Assembly: GCA_964631175.1 (NCBI GenBank)
Contig: CAZVWH010000008.1
Coordinates: 1 to 50,462 of the forward strand
Direction of reading: 5' to 3'
DNA from: CAZVWH01 sp964631175
GTDB lineage: Bacteria > Planctomycetota > Phycisphaerae > Sedimentisphaerales > Anaerobacaceae
Length of the DNA stretch: 50,462 bases
Positions within the stretch are counted from its first letter, which is position 1; every line of letters starts with the position of its first letter. A program made the position numbers and the translations under genes. The notes under the pieces are model-generated. The model did no database searches and had not been told where the DNA came from. It saw nothing but the letters and a program-made list of their open reading frames with translations. Shown here one piece after another: positions 1 through 8,230 of this stretch.

Positions 1-12
1 GAAAGATAAATT

Positions 13-834
13 ATGAAAATGGGAAGGAATTATCTTATTTTTGCAGTGCTTACTGGAATTTTATGTTTTTCTACTCTGGGCGGGATAGAGCTGCCTGAAT
101 CTACGGATAGGTCCTTTTTGATTGGACGGGCTTATCCGGAACTGGCCGGGCTAGAAAAACTGTATGCGATTATCGTGGCGCCTTACTCGGAGCCGAATGA
201 AGGCGGTTTGATATGGAGAGAACTCAACCCAAAAGTAAAGTACAAGCTTGAAGAGGCAGGTGTTAAGGTGTCTTTTGTGACGGATGTGCCGGATATGGCG
301 GGGCCTCTGCCACCATCCATATCTCTCGAATTGCCAGCCCTTAGAATTTATGTAGATATGCTCAAGCTCAAAGATTCGCAACAGTATATATTTTGTATTC
401 AGACTTCGTTAGCCAGGGCAGTTTATTTGGCGAGGGATTCTTCGTTGTTTATCAAGGCTGACGTTTGGAAAAGCCAACGTGTAATGGATGCAGCTTCGGT
501 ACAGGATATGCCTGTCGTTGTTTCCAGCTTGATTTTAAAGCAGGTCGAAACTTTCGCCGCAGCTTGGCGTGAGGCTAATCCACCTAACAAACAAATCTCT
601 GATGCGAATGATATCGGCGTTGCCTCACTGACAGCACCAAAGGAGCAGGCCGGTTCAGCAACTCAACCGTCTGTGGCTGAATATAGTTATGTTGCTTCGA
701 AGAAGAGCAAAGTATTTCATAAGCCTGAGTGTCGCTGGGCGAAAAATATCTCACCGGGGAATCTTGTTCGTTATGCCAGCAGGGAGGAAGCCATAAAGGA
801 CGGCAAAAAACCCTGCGGCACATGCAAGCCGTAG
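13..834 (+). CDS. Secreted protein with C-terminal Ada-like zinc-ribbon motif
   Basis: The predicted 273-residue protein starts with a hydrophobic signal peptide (about residues 4-25), so it is probably exported. The middle, about residues 30-185, has no motif I recognise. A linker of low complexity leads to a C-terminal block of about 45 residues (230-273) with the pattern H-K-P-x-C-x-W ... P-C-x-x-C-K-P. That pattern is seen in the Ada metal-binding fold and at the ends of some secreted nucleases, where the cysteines bind zinc. No nuclease motif is visible here, so the function is unknown. The second Met (position 19) is an equally possible start. The gene stands alone, 58 bases before mntP. 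Confidence 0.75.
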   Translation: MKMGRNYLIFAVLTGILCFSTLGGIELPESTDRSFLIGRAYPELAGLEKLYAIIVAPYSEPNEGGLIWRELNPKVKYKLEEAGVKVSFVTDVPDMAGPLPPSISLELPALRIYVDMLKLKDSQQYIFCIQTSLARAVYLARDSSLFIKADVWKSQRVMDAASVQDMPVVVSSLILKQVETFAAAWREANPPNKQISDANDIGVASLTAPKEQAGSATQPSVAEYSYVASKKSKVFHKPECRWAKNISPGNLVRYASREEAIKDGKKPCGTCKP

Positions 835-841
835 AATAAAA

Positions 842-860
842 CGTCGCCGTATCGGCGACG
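842..860. repeat. Perfect 8-bp GC-rich hairpin
   Basis: CGTCGCCG (842-849) pairs with CGGCGACG (853-860) around a 3-base loop, just after the preceding stop codon. There is no T run on the + strand side; four A residues precede it, which would be T on the minus strand. It may act as a weak terminator or mRNA 3' end, but this is not certain. Confidence 0.4.
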
Positions 861-892
861 GCTAAACGAAATGTCTTTAACATAAAAATGTT

Positions 893-1453
893 ATGGCTCT
901 GATCACGATCCTAATTATAGCCCTTGGCCTGTCGATGGACGCCTTTGCCGTCTCTATTGTCAGCGGAGCTTCATACAAGCGGCTCAAAATAAAACATGCT
1001 CTGCGAATAGCGCTGTTCTTCGGCGGCTTTCAGGCAATTATGCCGTTGATAGGCTATATGGCAGGCCTGAGTATCAAAGCATACATAGGACTTTACGACC
1101 ACTGGGTAGCTTTCGGACTACTAAGTGCCGTGGGGAGCAAGATGATTTATGAATCATTCAAAATCAGCTCAGCTGAGGATAATTTTAATCCATCGAAAAT
1201 TCTTATCCTGCTTATTTTGTCGGTCGCAACAAGTATCGATGCCTTAGCTATTGGGATAACGCTTTCGTTTTTGAGAATTTCTTTGGTAACTGCGGTGGTC
1301 ATTATCGGCCTGGTGACTTTTATTCTTTCATATCTCGGTGTATTTATTGGCAAAAGATTCGGACACTTTTTCGAAAATAAAATCGAGGCTATCGGAGGGG
1401 CGATTCTTATTGGTCTGGGCTTAAAAATACTCTTTGAGCATTTACTTGCCTAA
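893..1453 (+). CDS. mntP: Manganese efflux pump MntP
   Basis: The 186-residue membrane protein has six predicted transmembrane helices arranged as two repeats. Each repeat carries the family's acidic signature: S-M-D-A-F-A-V near residue 16 and S-I-D-A-L-A-I-G near residue 118. MntP exports Mn2+ from the cytoplasm and protects against manganese excess. Length and layout match the family (about 185-190 residues). In many bacteria mntP is preceded by a yybP-ykoY manganese riboswitch; the 58 bases upstream are too short for one, so control must lie elsewhere. No clear Shine-Dalgarno sequence precedes the ATG. Confidence 0.93.
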   Translation: MALITILIIALGLSMDAFAVSIVSGASYKRLKIKHALRIALFFGGFQAIMPLIGYMAGLSIKAYIGLYDHWVAFGLLSAVGSKMIYESFKISSAEDNFNPSKILILLILSVATSIDALAIGITLSFLRISLVTAVVIIGLVTFILSYLGVFIGKRFGHFFENKIEAIGGAILIGLGLKILFEHLLA

Positions 1454-1560
1454 ACATTTCTTGCAGTGAGAAGGGAAAGCAATATAATAGGCTCATCGTT
1501 TTATTGGCGTGAAAAATAGTAAAATAGTATATGTACCCTTAGGCTGAGAGGCAATTTTAC

Positions 1561-2685
1561 ATGGCTTCTAAAGTATATTTTATTAAGGCCTCCATCAAGG
1601 ATGGTGAACAGGCGATTTCTAAAAAGGCTCGTAAGCTGTTCAAAGCTGGCGCTTTTGCAGACTGCTTTAAGGAAAATGATTTTACGGCTGTTAAGGTTCA
1701 TGTCGGCGAAGACGGCAACAATACATACATATCGGCCTCTTGCATCAAAGCTCTGGTGGACGAGCTGCTTAGATTGAAGACAAAGCCATTTGTAACCGAC
1801 ACGAGCACTTTATATGTCAGCCAGAGGCGTAATGCTGTTGACCACGCTGTTCTGGCCGCCAAACATGGTTTCAACCAGGAGAAACTGGGAATACCATTCA
1901 TTGTGGCTGACGGCTTGCTTGGGACATCTGAGACGGCGGTTAAGATTAACGGCCAAATCAATAAGGAGGTTTTTATCGCAGACGACATTATAAAATGCCA
2001 GTCGCTTCTTTCGGTGGCTCACTATACCGGCCATCTTGGGGCGTGTTTCGGAGCTACGTTGAAGACATTAGGCATGGGTTGTGCAAGCAAGAAGGGCAAA
2101 AAGAAACAGCATGCAGCTCTTACATTCAGTATCGGCGATGACTGTGTACGATGCGGCGAATGTTTTAAGCACTGCCCGGCTGATGCTATCACCCTTGACA
2201 AGGTCAAGGCACACATCGACCAGGACAAATGTATCGGCTGCGCAGAATGCCTGGCTGTGTGCAGGTTCAACGCAGTTAAATGTAATTGGGGTCAGGAAAG
2301 TGAAGTGTTACAAAAGAGCATCGCTGAACATGCCTTGGGCGTACTGAAAGGAAAACGAAATAGAGCTGTCTTTTTCAATTTTATAATATCTGTTACAAAA
2401 GATTGCGATTGCTTCGACACGCCAAATATGCCTAAAATAGTCGATGATATTGGCATAGCGGCGTCAACCGACCCGGTGGCTGTCGATAAGGCAGCGTTGG
2501 ATTTAGTGGAAAACCAGGCAGGCCGAAAAATGGCAGAATTGATACGTAACGAAAAACTCGATCCTCGCTACCAGATTGAACATGCCGAGCACATCGGCTT
2601 GGGTAGTACCGATTACGAACTCATCAAAATCAAGCCCGTCCCTTCGACAGGCTCAGGGCAGGCTCTGAGCCGGGTCGAAGGATAG
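1561..2685 (+). CDS. DUF362 protein with two 4Fe-4S clusters
   Basis: This 374-residue cytoplasmic protein has a DUF362 domain interrupted at about residues 190-240 by a bacterial 2x[4Fe-4S] ferredoxin module. The cysteines are C195/C198/C201/C205 and C224/C227/C230/C234, in the order C-x2-C-x2-C-x3-C. DUF362-ferredoxin proteins are thought to be electron carriers or iron-sulfur scaffolds in anaerobes, but the reaction is not established. The last 15 or so residues (P-V-P-S-T-G-S-G-Q-A-L-S-R-V-E-G) are not part of the domain: they are translated from a palindromic repeat inserted at the gene's 3' end (see 2641-2681). The gene may be cotranscribed with the regulator that begins 27 bases downstream. 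Confidence 0.85.
   Translation: MASKVYFIKASIKDGEQAISKKARKLFKAGAFADCFKENDFTAVKVHVGEDGNNTYISASCIKALVDELLRLKTKPFVTDTSTLYVSQRRNAVDHAVLAAKHGFNQEKLGIPFIVADGLLGTSETAVKINGQINKEVFIADDIIKCQSLLSVAHYTGHLGACFGATLKTLGMGCASKKGKKKQHAALTFSIGDDCVRCGECFKHCPADAITLDKVKAHIDQDKCIGCAECLAVCRFNAVKCNWGQESEVLQKSIAEHALGVLKGKRNRAVFFNFIISVTKDCDCFDTPNMPKIVDDIGIAASTDPVAVDKAALDLVENQAGRKMAELIRNEKLDPRYQIEHAEHIGLGSTDYELIKIKPVPSTGSGQALSRVEG
2641..2681. repeat. Palindromic repeat, TCGAC/GCTCAGG family, inside coding sequence
   Basis: CCTTCGAC-a-GGCTCAG (2641-2656) is the inverted complement of CTGAGCC-gg-GTCGAAGG (2665-2681). The element lies in frame at the 3' end of the DUF362 gene and provides its final codons. Related copies occur near 33443, 40107, 41493 and 48950-49097. 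Confidence 0.85.
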
Positions 2686-2712
2686 GTATAACCGTTAATT
2701 CGAGGCTTCTGA

Positions 2713-3489
2713 ATGTCACTTGGGCAAATAATACGTAACAAGCGTGAACGGTTAGGTCTAACGCTGGACGAGGTTTGTAATCGGGTTGGATTTTCCAAGC
2801 CATACTTATCTACTATAGAGACCGGCAAGGTAAAGAATCCGCCCAGCGATGAGCTATTGAAAAAGCTCGAGAGGATACTCGAATTTGAACCGGGCCTGCT
2901 GCTACATATTGCCCACATGGAACGTTTGCCATCTGATGTCCGTCAAGTGTACGAATCTGCTGAGGCCGAAAATCAAAAATGGAGACAACTTATCAAAAAT
3001 CTTATTGACCAAAAATCCGATGTCGGTGAGCTTGACGCACTGCTTGTAGAAAGCAACTTAGATGTTGACCAAGCTCGTGCATCCCTTGCCGCCGGCAGGC
3101 TGGTGCCGATTATAAATAAAGTCGCGGCAGGCTACCCTGCGGATTTCAATGATTTGGATTATCCCGCGGGCGTTGCTGACGATTATGTCCGCTGTCCGGA
3201 TGTGCATGATCCAAATGCTTTTGCCGTACGGGTAGTGGGTGATTCGATGGAGCCGAAGTTCCAGGAAGGAGACATAGTTGTCTTCTCTCCCGCAGCCGAC
3301 GTGAATAATGGTGATGATTGCTTCATTCGTTTTGCGATGCCACATGAAACGACGTTTAAGAGAGTGTTTTTCGAGCCGGACAGCAGAGTCCGACTTCAGC
3401 CGAGAAACGAAAAATATTCCCCCGCCGTCATTGACGGCAAACGCATCAACGGTCTCTACCGAGCAGTCATAAAATACGAAAAGCTATAG
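2713..3489 (+). CDS. CI/LexA-like repressor: HTH-XRE plus S24 peptidase domain
   Basis: The 258-residue protein has an N-terminal Cro/CI helix-turn-helix (about residues 4-60). A linker follows, then a C-terminal LexA-like S24 serine peptidase domain (about 130-258). The catalytic pair is visible as S178 in G-D-S-M-E and K216 in T-F-K-R. An Ala-Gly dipeptide (A139-G140 in V-A-A-G-Y-P) sits at the usual distance before the serine and is the likely self-cleavage site. Such repressors are inactivated by RecA-stimulated autoproteolysis and control stress or prophage genes. No phage genes lie nearby, so it may be a cellular stress regulator. Which operator it binds cannot be read from the window. 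Confidence 0.9.
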   Translation: MSLGQIIRNKRERLGLTLDEVCNRVGFSKPYLSTIETGKVKNPPSDELLKKLERILEFEPGLLLHIAHMERLPSDVRQVYESAEAENQKWRQLIKNLIDQKSDVGELDALLVESNLDVDQARASLAAGRLVPIINKVAAGYPADFNDLDYPAGVADDYVRCPDVHDPNAFAVRVVGDSMEPKFQEGDIVVFSPAADVNNGDDCFIRFAMPHETTFKRVFFEPDSRVRLQPRNEKYSPAVIDGKRINGLYRAVIKYEKL

Positions 3490-3517
3490 AATTTAGCCGT
3501 TGTTGGTACGATGACGA

Positions 3518-4321
3518 CTAAATAATTTTTTGTCCTGCCACTGCCAAGACCAGAGCGAAAACCTTTGCTGCACCGGCTTCTTTCAGTGTTTTTGCACATT
3601 CGTTCAATGTTGCACCCGTTGTTTTGATATCATCGACAAGACAAATTATCTTACCGACAAATCGGTGCCTGTAACGGACCGCAAACGCACCAGCAACATT
3701 TGCAGCACGTTTGACCTGCCAAGTCTTGTAATCGTCAAAAGCTGTTTGAAATTTTGTCCGCCGAATGCGAACAAGATCGGCGTTTATTTTTGCTGTCGGG
3801 TGTTTTAATTTCCTGGCTAAAACCAACGACTGATTATAACCACGCTTTAATCGCCTTGACCAGTGCAGCGGCACAGGAACAAATATCTCTATATCTTGAT
3901 AGAAGGTGCTTGCCTGCAATGCGGAATTGGCCAAAAACGCTAAGGTTGAATCCAGCTCTGTTCGTCCGTTTTTGAAAGACAGTATCATTTGCTGTAAGGC
4001 TTGTGTATATACTCCGCTGCGAGCAATTTGATCAAATTGAATTTCTTTGCCCTGGCAATCAGGGCAGACGCCTTCAAGTAGAGCGTATTTGCTTGTCTCT
4101 TTGCCGCAGCGCCCGCAGTATTCAGCACCTGTGCAGGATAAAAGCTCGCTCCAGCAGCTTTGGCACAGACTCTTGTCTGTCTCGCAAATGCTGTCGCCGC
4201 AGTTAATGCAGACTGCCGGCCAAAGAAGCTGATTTAAACTCTGCCAAGCAAATGTCGTAGTTTGTTTCAATTTTGCGGTCTTCACGCTGGAAATTATAAG
4301 CGCAACCAATTCTTGTTTCAA
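3518..4321 (-). CDS. comF: ComF family phosphoribosyltransferase-like protein
   Basis: The 267-residue protein begins with a four-plus-four cysteine double zinc ribbon (C-I-N-C ... C-x2-C ... C-x2-C ... C-P-D-C, about residues 37-90). A type I phosphoribosyltransferase domain follows with the PRPP loop V-D-D-I-K-T-T-G-A-T near residues 229-238. ComF proteins are needed for natural transformation in several bacteria, probably during handling of incoming single-stranded DNA; the exact reaction is unsettled. It is the last gene of a left-facing set, 26 bases after the pseudopilin gene, so it is likely cotranscribed with that gene and the dockerin protein under the cobalamin riboswitch. Confidence 0.88.
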   Translation of the reverse strand: MKQELVALIISSVKTAKLKQTTTFAWQSLNQLLWPAVCINCGDSICETDKSLCQSCWSELLSCTGAEYCGRCGKETSKYALLEGVCPDCQGKEIQFDQIARSGVYTQALQQMILSFKNGRTELDSTLAFLANSALQASTFYQDIEIFVPVPLHWSRRLKRGYNQSLVLARKLKHPTAKINADLVRIRRTKFQTAFDDYKTWQVKRAANVAGAFAVRYRHRFVGKIICLVDDIKTTGATLNECAKTLKEAGAAKVFALVLAVAGQKII

Positions 4322-4347
4322 ATTAAACCGCGTATCTCTTATGATTT

Positions 4348-5172
4348 CTATTCCAAATCGAATAGAGTATTATCTACCGGCTCGAACCAGCCTAACTTCA
4401 TCCTGGCCGAGTCAACGCCGTAAACATTACTGCTATCTAATTCGGCCATTCGGCGAGAATCGGTATGGCCGTCAGCCCAGCCGACGTTAGCCCGGCCTCC
4501 ATGACGAAAATGTATTGATGGAGAAAGATAGAAACTTGTCACAGGCTTTCCTTTGTAAATGGAAAAAGGAGGCTCAGCAAATGAATACTCTATGAGATAC
4601 GACTGACGATTCGACATCGCAGTATCGGTGAACATCAATGTACCTGTTGGATGGCCAACTTCTGTGCTCTTGGTTGTTTCCCAGCCGGCCTGCTCCATCT
4701 GTTGTGGTGTCTTAAATGGCTGTCCCTGCCATTGCCGTGAACCCAGGTATATACGGTTGTATCCGTATCCGCCGCAGCCCTTTTCAAAATTATCGTTCCA
4801 CTGCTCACCTTTTACAAAGTCTATCTTCTTGGGACATTGCTTTACTTTACCGTCAGCCAGAAACGCTGCGAGAGGGCCTTTGGTCGGGTCAAACGGCTCG
4901 TCGGGACTATTGCGAAAACCGTGCCAGCGGTATCTGCCGCCGTTTGCCGCGGTAATATCCGGGGCCGCGGGCACATAATAGTTTTCATTTTCCGTTGCGT
5001 ATCCAATATTAGCTAAAAAAAGCTGGCGAAGATTGGATTTGCATACTACCACACGAGCCTGTGATCTGGTTAAAGCCAAAGCCGGCAGCAGCACAGCCAT
5101 CAGCAGCGCAATAAGCGAGATTACTATTAGAAGCTCAATTAAACTGAAAGCTTTTCTATTTTTAACAAACAT
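4348..5172 (-). CDS. Type II secretion-like pseudopilin with H-X9-DG domain
   Basis: The 274-residue protein has a prepilin peptidase site (K-A-F-S-L-I-E-L-L, residues 8-16; Ala stands where Gly is usual at -1) followed by the hydrophobic pilin helix. The C-terminal half carries the H-x9-D-G motif (R-H-G-G-R-A-N-V-G-W-A-D-G-H) typical of the very numerous pseudopilins of Planctomycetota and related phyla. These are membrane-anchored, outward-facing proteins of unknown specific role. Its start lies only 6 bases after the dockerin gene's stop, which strongly suggests a shared transcript. Confidence 0.9.
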   Translation of the reverse strand: MFVKNRKAFSLIELLIVISLIALLMAVLLPALALTRSQARVVVCKSNLRQLFLANIGYATENENYYVPAAPDITAANGGRYRWHGFRNSPDEPFDPTKGPLAAFLADGKVKQCPKKIDFVKGEQWNDNFEKGCGGYGYNRIYLGSRQWQGQPFKTPQQMEQAGWETTKSTEVGHPTGTLMFTDTAMSNRQSYLIEYSFAEPPFSIYKGKPVTSFYLSPSIHFRHGGRANVGWADGHTDSRRMAELDSSNVYGVDSARMKLGWFEPVDNTLFDLE

Positions 5173-5178
5173 AAAATT

Positions 5179-6915
5179 TTAATTGTTCCGCCACGTTTCA
5201 ACCTTGTGCAATTGTGACATAAAGACGGCAAAATCAGCGTCGTTAATGACATAATCTTTCGGCTCAGCAAGGTCGCATTTGGCTATCCAGTTGGGATGGC
5301 CGAGATGGCTTTGCCAGGCTGATGTGAACAAAGCCAGGTCGTCTATATCAACTATGCCATCCTGATTGATATCTGCGGAATAGTTTTGCTCCTCAAGAAC
5401 GCCGACCGCTTCTACATCCAGGCCGCCTGAGCCCCACGTCAACCAGGCATCATAGATAGGATGATTATCCGCATAGTAATCCAGATCAGGCCATGTATTA
5501 GGATCAATTTGCATCACAGCCTCATCGTAAAAATCGCCGCTGCCGGGAATATCGACTATCCGCACGTACATTATATTATTGACGTCAACAATGCCTGAGA
5601 TAAACATCGGGTCATCGGCAATCTCGCTCAGGTCGAAAGGCGTACCTGTACACAGACCGTTGGAGTTTGGGTGCTTGCCGACAAGATTATAGATTTTACT
5701 GATTTCGATAGTACCATAAGGACCTGTAGGTTCGGGAATAAGTGACACGGCCGGGAATCTGACAAAGTCTTCGCTGTTGGAGGATACTTCTACATATCCT
5801 ACCTCAGTGAACATTTGCCCGGCGACTGAGCCGCCGGAAGTATCAAGCTCAGAGATTAAACCGTTTTCGAAGACGACAAAATCATAACCGTTGCAGTCAC
5901 GAATCGGCTCGCTGAATGACAAAGTTATAGAACCTGGTGTCACTGAGTTATCGAGCTGCTGTCGGTCCAAATCTCCTAAGCTGACAATATCGAGATTATC
6001 TCCGGTAACAGGGCCTAAGGCTTTGTTTGGGTCGCTCCATTGTAGATCTACTCCGGGCGCTGGGCTGTAGCTTACCACGCTTTCCGCCCAGCCGCGAAAT
6101 ATCGGGTTTACTATAGCATTGACATCGGTCGGAGCAGCGTGACGAAGGTCACTTCCTATATATCCATTTATTCCAGCCTCTGTATAGGGCCTGGCAAGGC
6201 CTAACATCGGCTCTAAAATAATGGTATCAACCGCAAAATAACCAGGCGTATTCATACCAAAGGCACCGACGTCACTGGAGCTTAAGGAAAATTCCAGGCT
6301 TTTCACCATGCCGAGAGGTGTTAAATCAACGAACCACCAGGTTTGGGCGATGTAATCTCTGCTGTTATCTTCAAAGCGAAAGTCGGCTAAGTAAAATTCT
6401 ATGGTGACGGTTTCGTTGCCGTCGCTATCTTTGCCTGTAATAGTAAGCAAAAACCAATCAGCATCATTGCCGTCTATACCGCCGAATTTCTTGGCGAAGG
6501 GATTACCATTAAGCATAGTATAGTAAGCATAATTGTTATTTGTCACATACATACCCGCCACAACGCCGGGCGAGTCGAGCGTTATAGCAGGTGGTTCCAG
6601 CCCGACGACATAACCGATAGCGTAGTTGGCTGAGCCGCCCTGGCCTGAGCCTGTTATGGCATTGTATTGAGCAGAAAAATCGTCTGTTGTGGTGTCGGTA
6701 ATATTCGAGTAAGAAAAGCCATCCCAGCTACCATAGGTGGGGTCGTAGTTGTTGTTGAAAAAAGCATTTCCGCTGTGAAAGCCACCCAGACTGTCTGAAC
6801 CATTCCAAAAAGATTGGCCCGGCAGAGTCAAATCATCAAAGGTTGCTATATCAGCGTTTGCAATAGTTAGTGTTGACAAGACAATAAACAAACAAACCAA
6901 ACCTCCATGTTTCAT
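5179..6915 (-). CDS. Secreted DUF4465-like protein with C-terminal type I dockerin
   Basis: I place the start at the ATG at 6915 because GAGGTG lies four bases upstream and a normal signal peptide (M-K-H-G-G-L-V-C...) follows. The open frame extends 24 codons further but into the riboswitch terminator. The 578-residue product has a DUF4465-like beta domain (about 20-240). A second beta domain of a common surface-protein type follows (about 245-510, with F-V-V-F-E-N-G and Y-V-E-V-S-S-N). The C-terminus is a dockerin-like calcium module (D-I-N-Q-D-G-I-V-D-I-D-D, about 520-578). Dockerins bind cohesins in cell-surface complexes. Expression is probably set by the cobalamin riboswitch upstream, so a role in capturing corrinoids or coping with B12 lack is a fair inference. 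I recall related DUF4465 proteins near corrin uptake genes in Bacteroidota, but could not check this. Confidence 0.82.
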   Translation of the reverse strand: MKHGGLVCLFIVLSTLTIANADIATFDDLTLPGQSFWNGSDSLGGFHSGNAFFNNNYDPTYGSWDGFSYSNITDTTTDDFSAQYNAITGSGQGGSANYAIGYVVGLEPPAITLDSPGVVAGMYVTNNNYAYYTMLNGNPFAKKFGGIDGNDADWFLLTITGKDSDGNETVTIEFYLADFRFEDNSRDYIAQTWWFVDLTPLGMVKSLEFSLSSSDVGAFGMNTPGYFAVDTIILEPMLGLARPYTEAGINGYIGSDLRHAAPTDVNAIVNPIFRGWAESVVSYSPAPGVDLQWSDPNKALGPVTGDNLDIVSLGDLDRQQLDNSVTPGSITLSFSEPIRDCNGYDFVVFENGLISELDTSGGSVAGQMFTEVGYVEVSSNSEDFVRFPAVSLIPEPTGPYGTIEISKIYNLVGKHPNSNGLCTGTPFDLSEIADDPMFISGIVDVNNIMYVRIVDIPGSGDFYDEAVMQIDPNTWPDLDYYADNHPIYDAWLTWGSGGLDVEAVGVLEEQNYSADINQDGIVDIDDLALFTSAWQSHLGHPNWIAKCDLAEPKDYVINDADFAVFMSQLHKVETWRNN

Positions 6916-6965
6916 TTTACACCTCGTTTTATGTTGTGCGGCCCTTACCGCGAGGACCGCTGGCA

Positions 6966-7004
6966 ATAAAAAAACCGCCGTTCCCACGAGAGAAACGGCG
7001 GTTT
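6966..7004 (-). terminator. Intrinsic terminator of the cobalamin riboswitch
   Basis: On the minus strand an 11-bp stem (AAACCGCCGTT, 6994-7004 with 6972-6982) closes an 11-base loop and is followed by seven T residues. It lies between the aptamer and the start codon at 6915, as expected for transcription attenuation. Confidence 0.9.
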
Positions 7005-7079
7005 CTAATATCGATAAACAAGCCTAAAATGGCCATCAGCTTCGCACAGCAAATTCGCACAAGCCGATAGCCGCACCGT

Positions 7080-7325
7080 GTACCAGACGCGGGAACATTT
7101 TATATGTGCAACTAACCACAGGCAGGTTTTCTGACTTGCGTCTTACCTCGAGACTCCTTCCCATCCGCCTATTGCGAATAGTGGACTAATGTCTCTCGGA
7201 TTTCCCCCCATGCTTTCTTGCGAAAGCAAGAAGGGGGGAGCAGACGCCGTACAGCGGCGCGTCCGTCGCGGCGTTTGACCGCGTTCCCGTTTGGCTATCC
7301 CAAAACACAAAGCTTTGAGACCTGC
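7080..7325 (-). promoter_or_regulatory. Cobalamin (B12) riboswitch
   Basis: Read on the minus strand, the region has the order expected of an adenosylcobalamin aptamer. First comes GGGAACGCGGT followed by GCCGCTGTACGGCG. A large variable hairpin (7205-7245, C-rich then G-rich) follows, then GCGGATGGGAAGG. Last is the B12 box AGTCAGAAAACCTGCCTG (7119-7136). A terminator follows at 6966-7004, so B12 binding should stop transcription of the dockerin-pseudopilin-comF genes. The ends are approximate. Confidence 0.92.
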
Positions 7326-7410
7326 AATTAGGTTATTTTCTTTTCAAAGAACAAGCTTTTAATTTCTTACCAAGCTGCGTAACAAGCAGCAAGCAAAAAA
7401 TTTTGAATTT

Positions 7411-8178
7411 TTACTGCTTAAGATAAATAACTATGCCCGTGAGAGCCAAAACGACCGCCACACAAACACTTATAGCAGCTATAAATATCCATAGAAAGCG
7501 TTTGTTCTGCCTGGATATGATGTACTTTAGATAACGGTCACTTGTGACAAATGTTTTACTCAACTGTGTTATGCTGTCGGTCTGGGCACAAGTACTTTGG
7601 TTCAGTTTGTCTAATGTTTCGTTGAATTTATTAAAACTCTCAGTCATTTGCACATCTGTATCGGCAGCAGCGGCAAGCTGATGGTCGATATCCACCAGAG
7701 CATCTGTTTGCTTTGCGGTTTCTGTAGGAATTTTTTCAACGGCATCTATAAACTGCTGGTTCTTGGCAGCGGCTGCTTTTAGCTGCTCAAGCAGGCGTTC
7801 TGTTACCTGCCTTTGATTATCCAGCAGGGTAGGAAAGCCATCGAGCAATTGGGGCAGTTGTTCAACTCGGCTCATTAATTTTTCATTTTGAGTGATTTGA
7901 CGATTCAGATGCTCATTGATGCCATGCAGTTTATCAATAAGCTTATCGAAACCAGCTTGTAGTTTTTCGAGCGACTCAGCTTTACTTCTCGGCTGAATCG
8001 TTTTCACGACCATCTTATTGTCCTGTTCGGATTTTTCATCCACAGGCAAATCTGCCGAATCAGTGTCCTCGGTGATTAAGCCCTGGTCGTTTATCTCCGG
8101 CTGGTGTTCTGAAACCTTGGCTAAATTGTGACGACGCAACCAGCTACCCGTTTTTGTCCAAATATCCTTTATGGTCAT
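7411..8178 (-). CDS. Coiled-coil protein with C-terminal membrane anchor
   Basis: The ATG at 8178 is preferred over the TTG at 8193, giving 255 residues. Residues 60-220 are rich in Glu, Gln, Lys and Leu with a strong coiled-coil look. The final 25 residues are one transmembrane helix (F-L-W-I-F-I-A-A-I-S-V...) ending in a short basic tail. It is thus probably tail-anchored, with the coiled coil in the cytoplasm. I do not recognise the family; the layout recalls signalling-protein helical bundles without their domains. The gene ends just before the cobalamin riboswitch region and probably has its own promoter. Confidence 0.7.
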   Translation of the reverse strand: MTIKDIWTKTGSWLRRHNLAKVSEHQPEINDQGLITEDTDSADLPVDEKSEQDNKMVVKTIQPRSKAESLEKLQAGFDKLIDKLHGINEHLNRQITQNEKLMSRVEQLPQLLDGFPTLLDNQRQVTERLLEQLKAAAAKNQQFIDAVEKIPTETAKQTDALVDIDHQLAAAADTDVQMTESFNKFNETLDKLNQSTCAQTDSITQLSKTFVTSDRYLKYIISRQNKRFLWIFIAAISVCVAVVLALTGIVIYLKQ

Positions 8179-8230
8179 TTTCTTGAGTTCCAAAGGAGAG
8201 GGTTAAAACCCACTATATACTTTGCGAACC

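Noticed and set aside
1525..1560. CTGAG-like text before the DUF362 gene, considered as a TPP riboswitch
   Set aside because: Only GGCTGAGAGGC is present; the second half of the aptamer (ACCCTTTGAACC and TAATGCC parts) is missing and the space before the ATG is far too short.
2081..2347. Open frames inside purine, ferredoxin and rpoN genes on other frames or strands (for example this 88-codon frame)
   Set aside because: They lie fully within well-recognised genes and have no independent features.
2713..3489. CI/LexA-like regulator considered as sign of a prophage
   Set aside because: No integrase, structural, lysis or replication genes are found around it; the neighbours are a ferredoxin protein and comF.
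6916..6987. Longer start for the dockerin gene
   Set aside because: The extra codons run into the riboswitch terminator; the ATG at 6915 has its own ribosome binding site and signal peptide.
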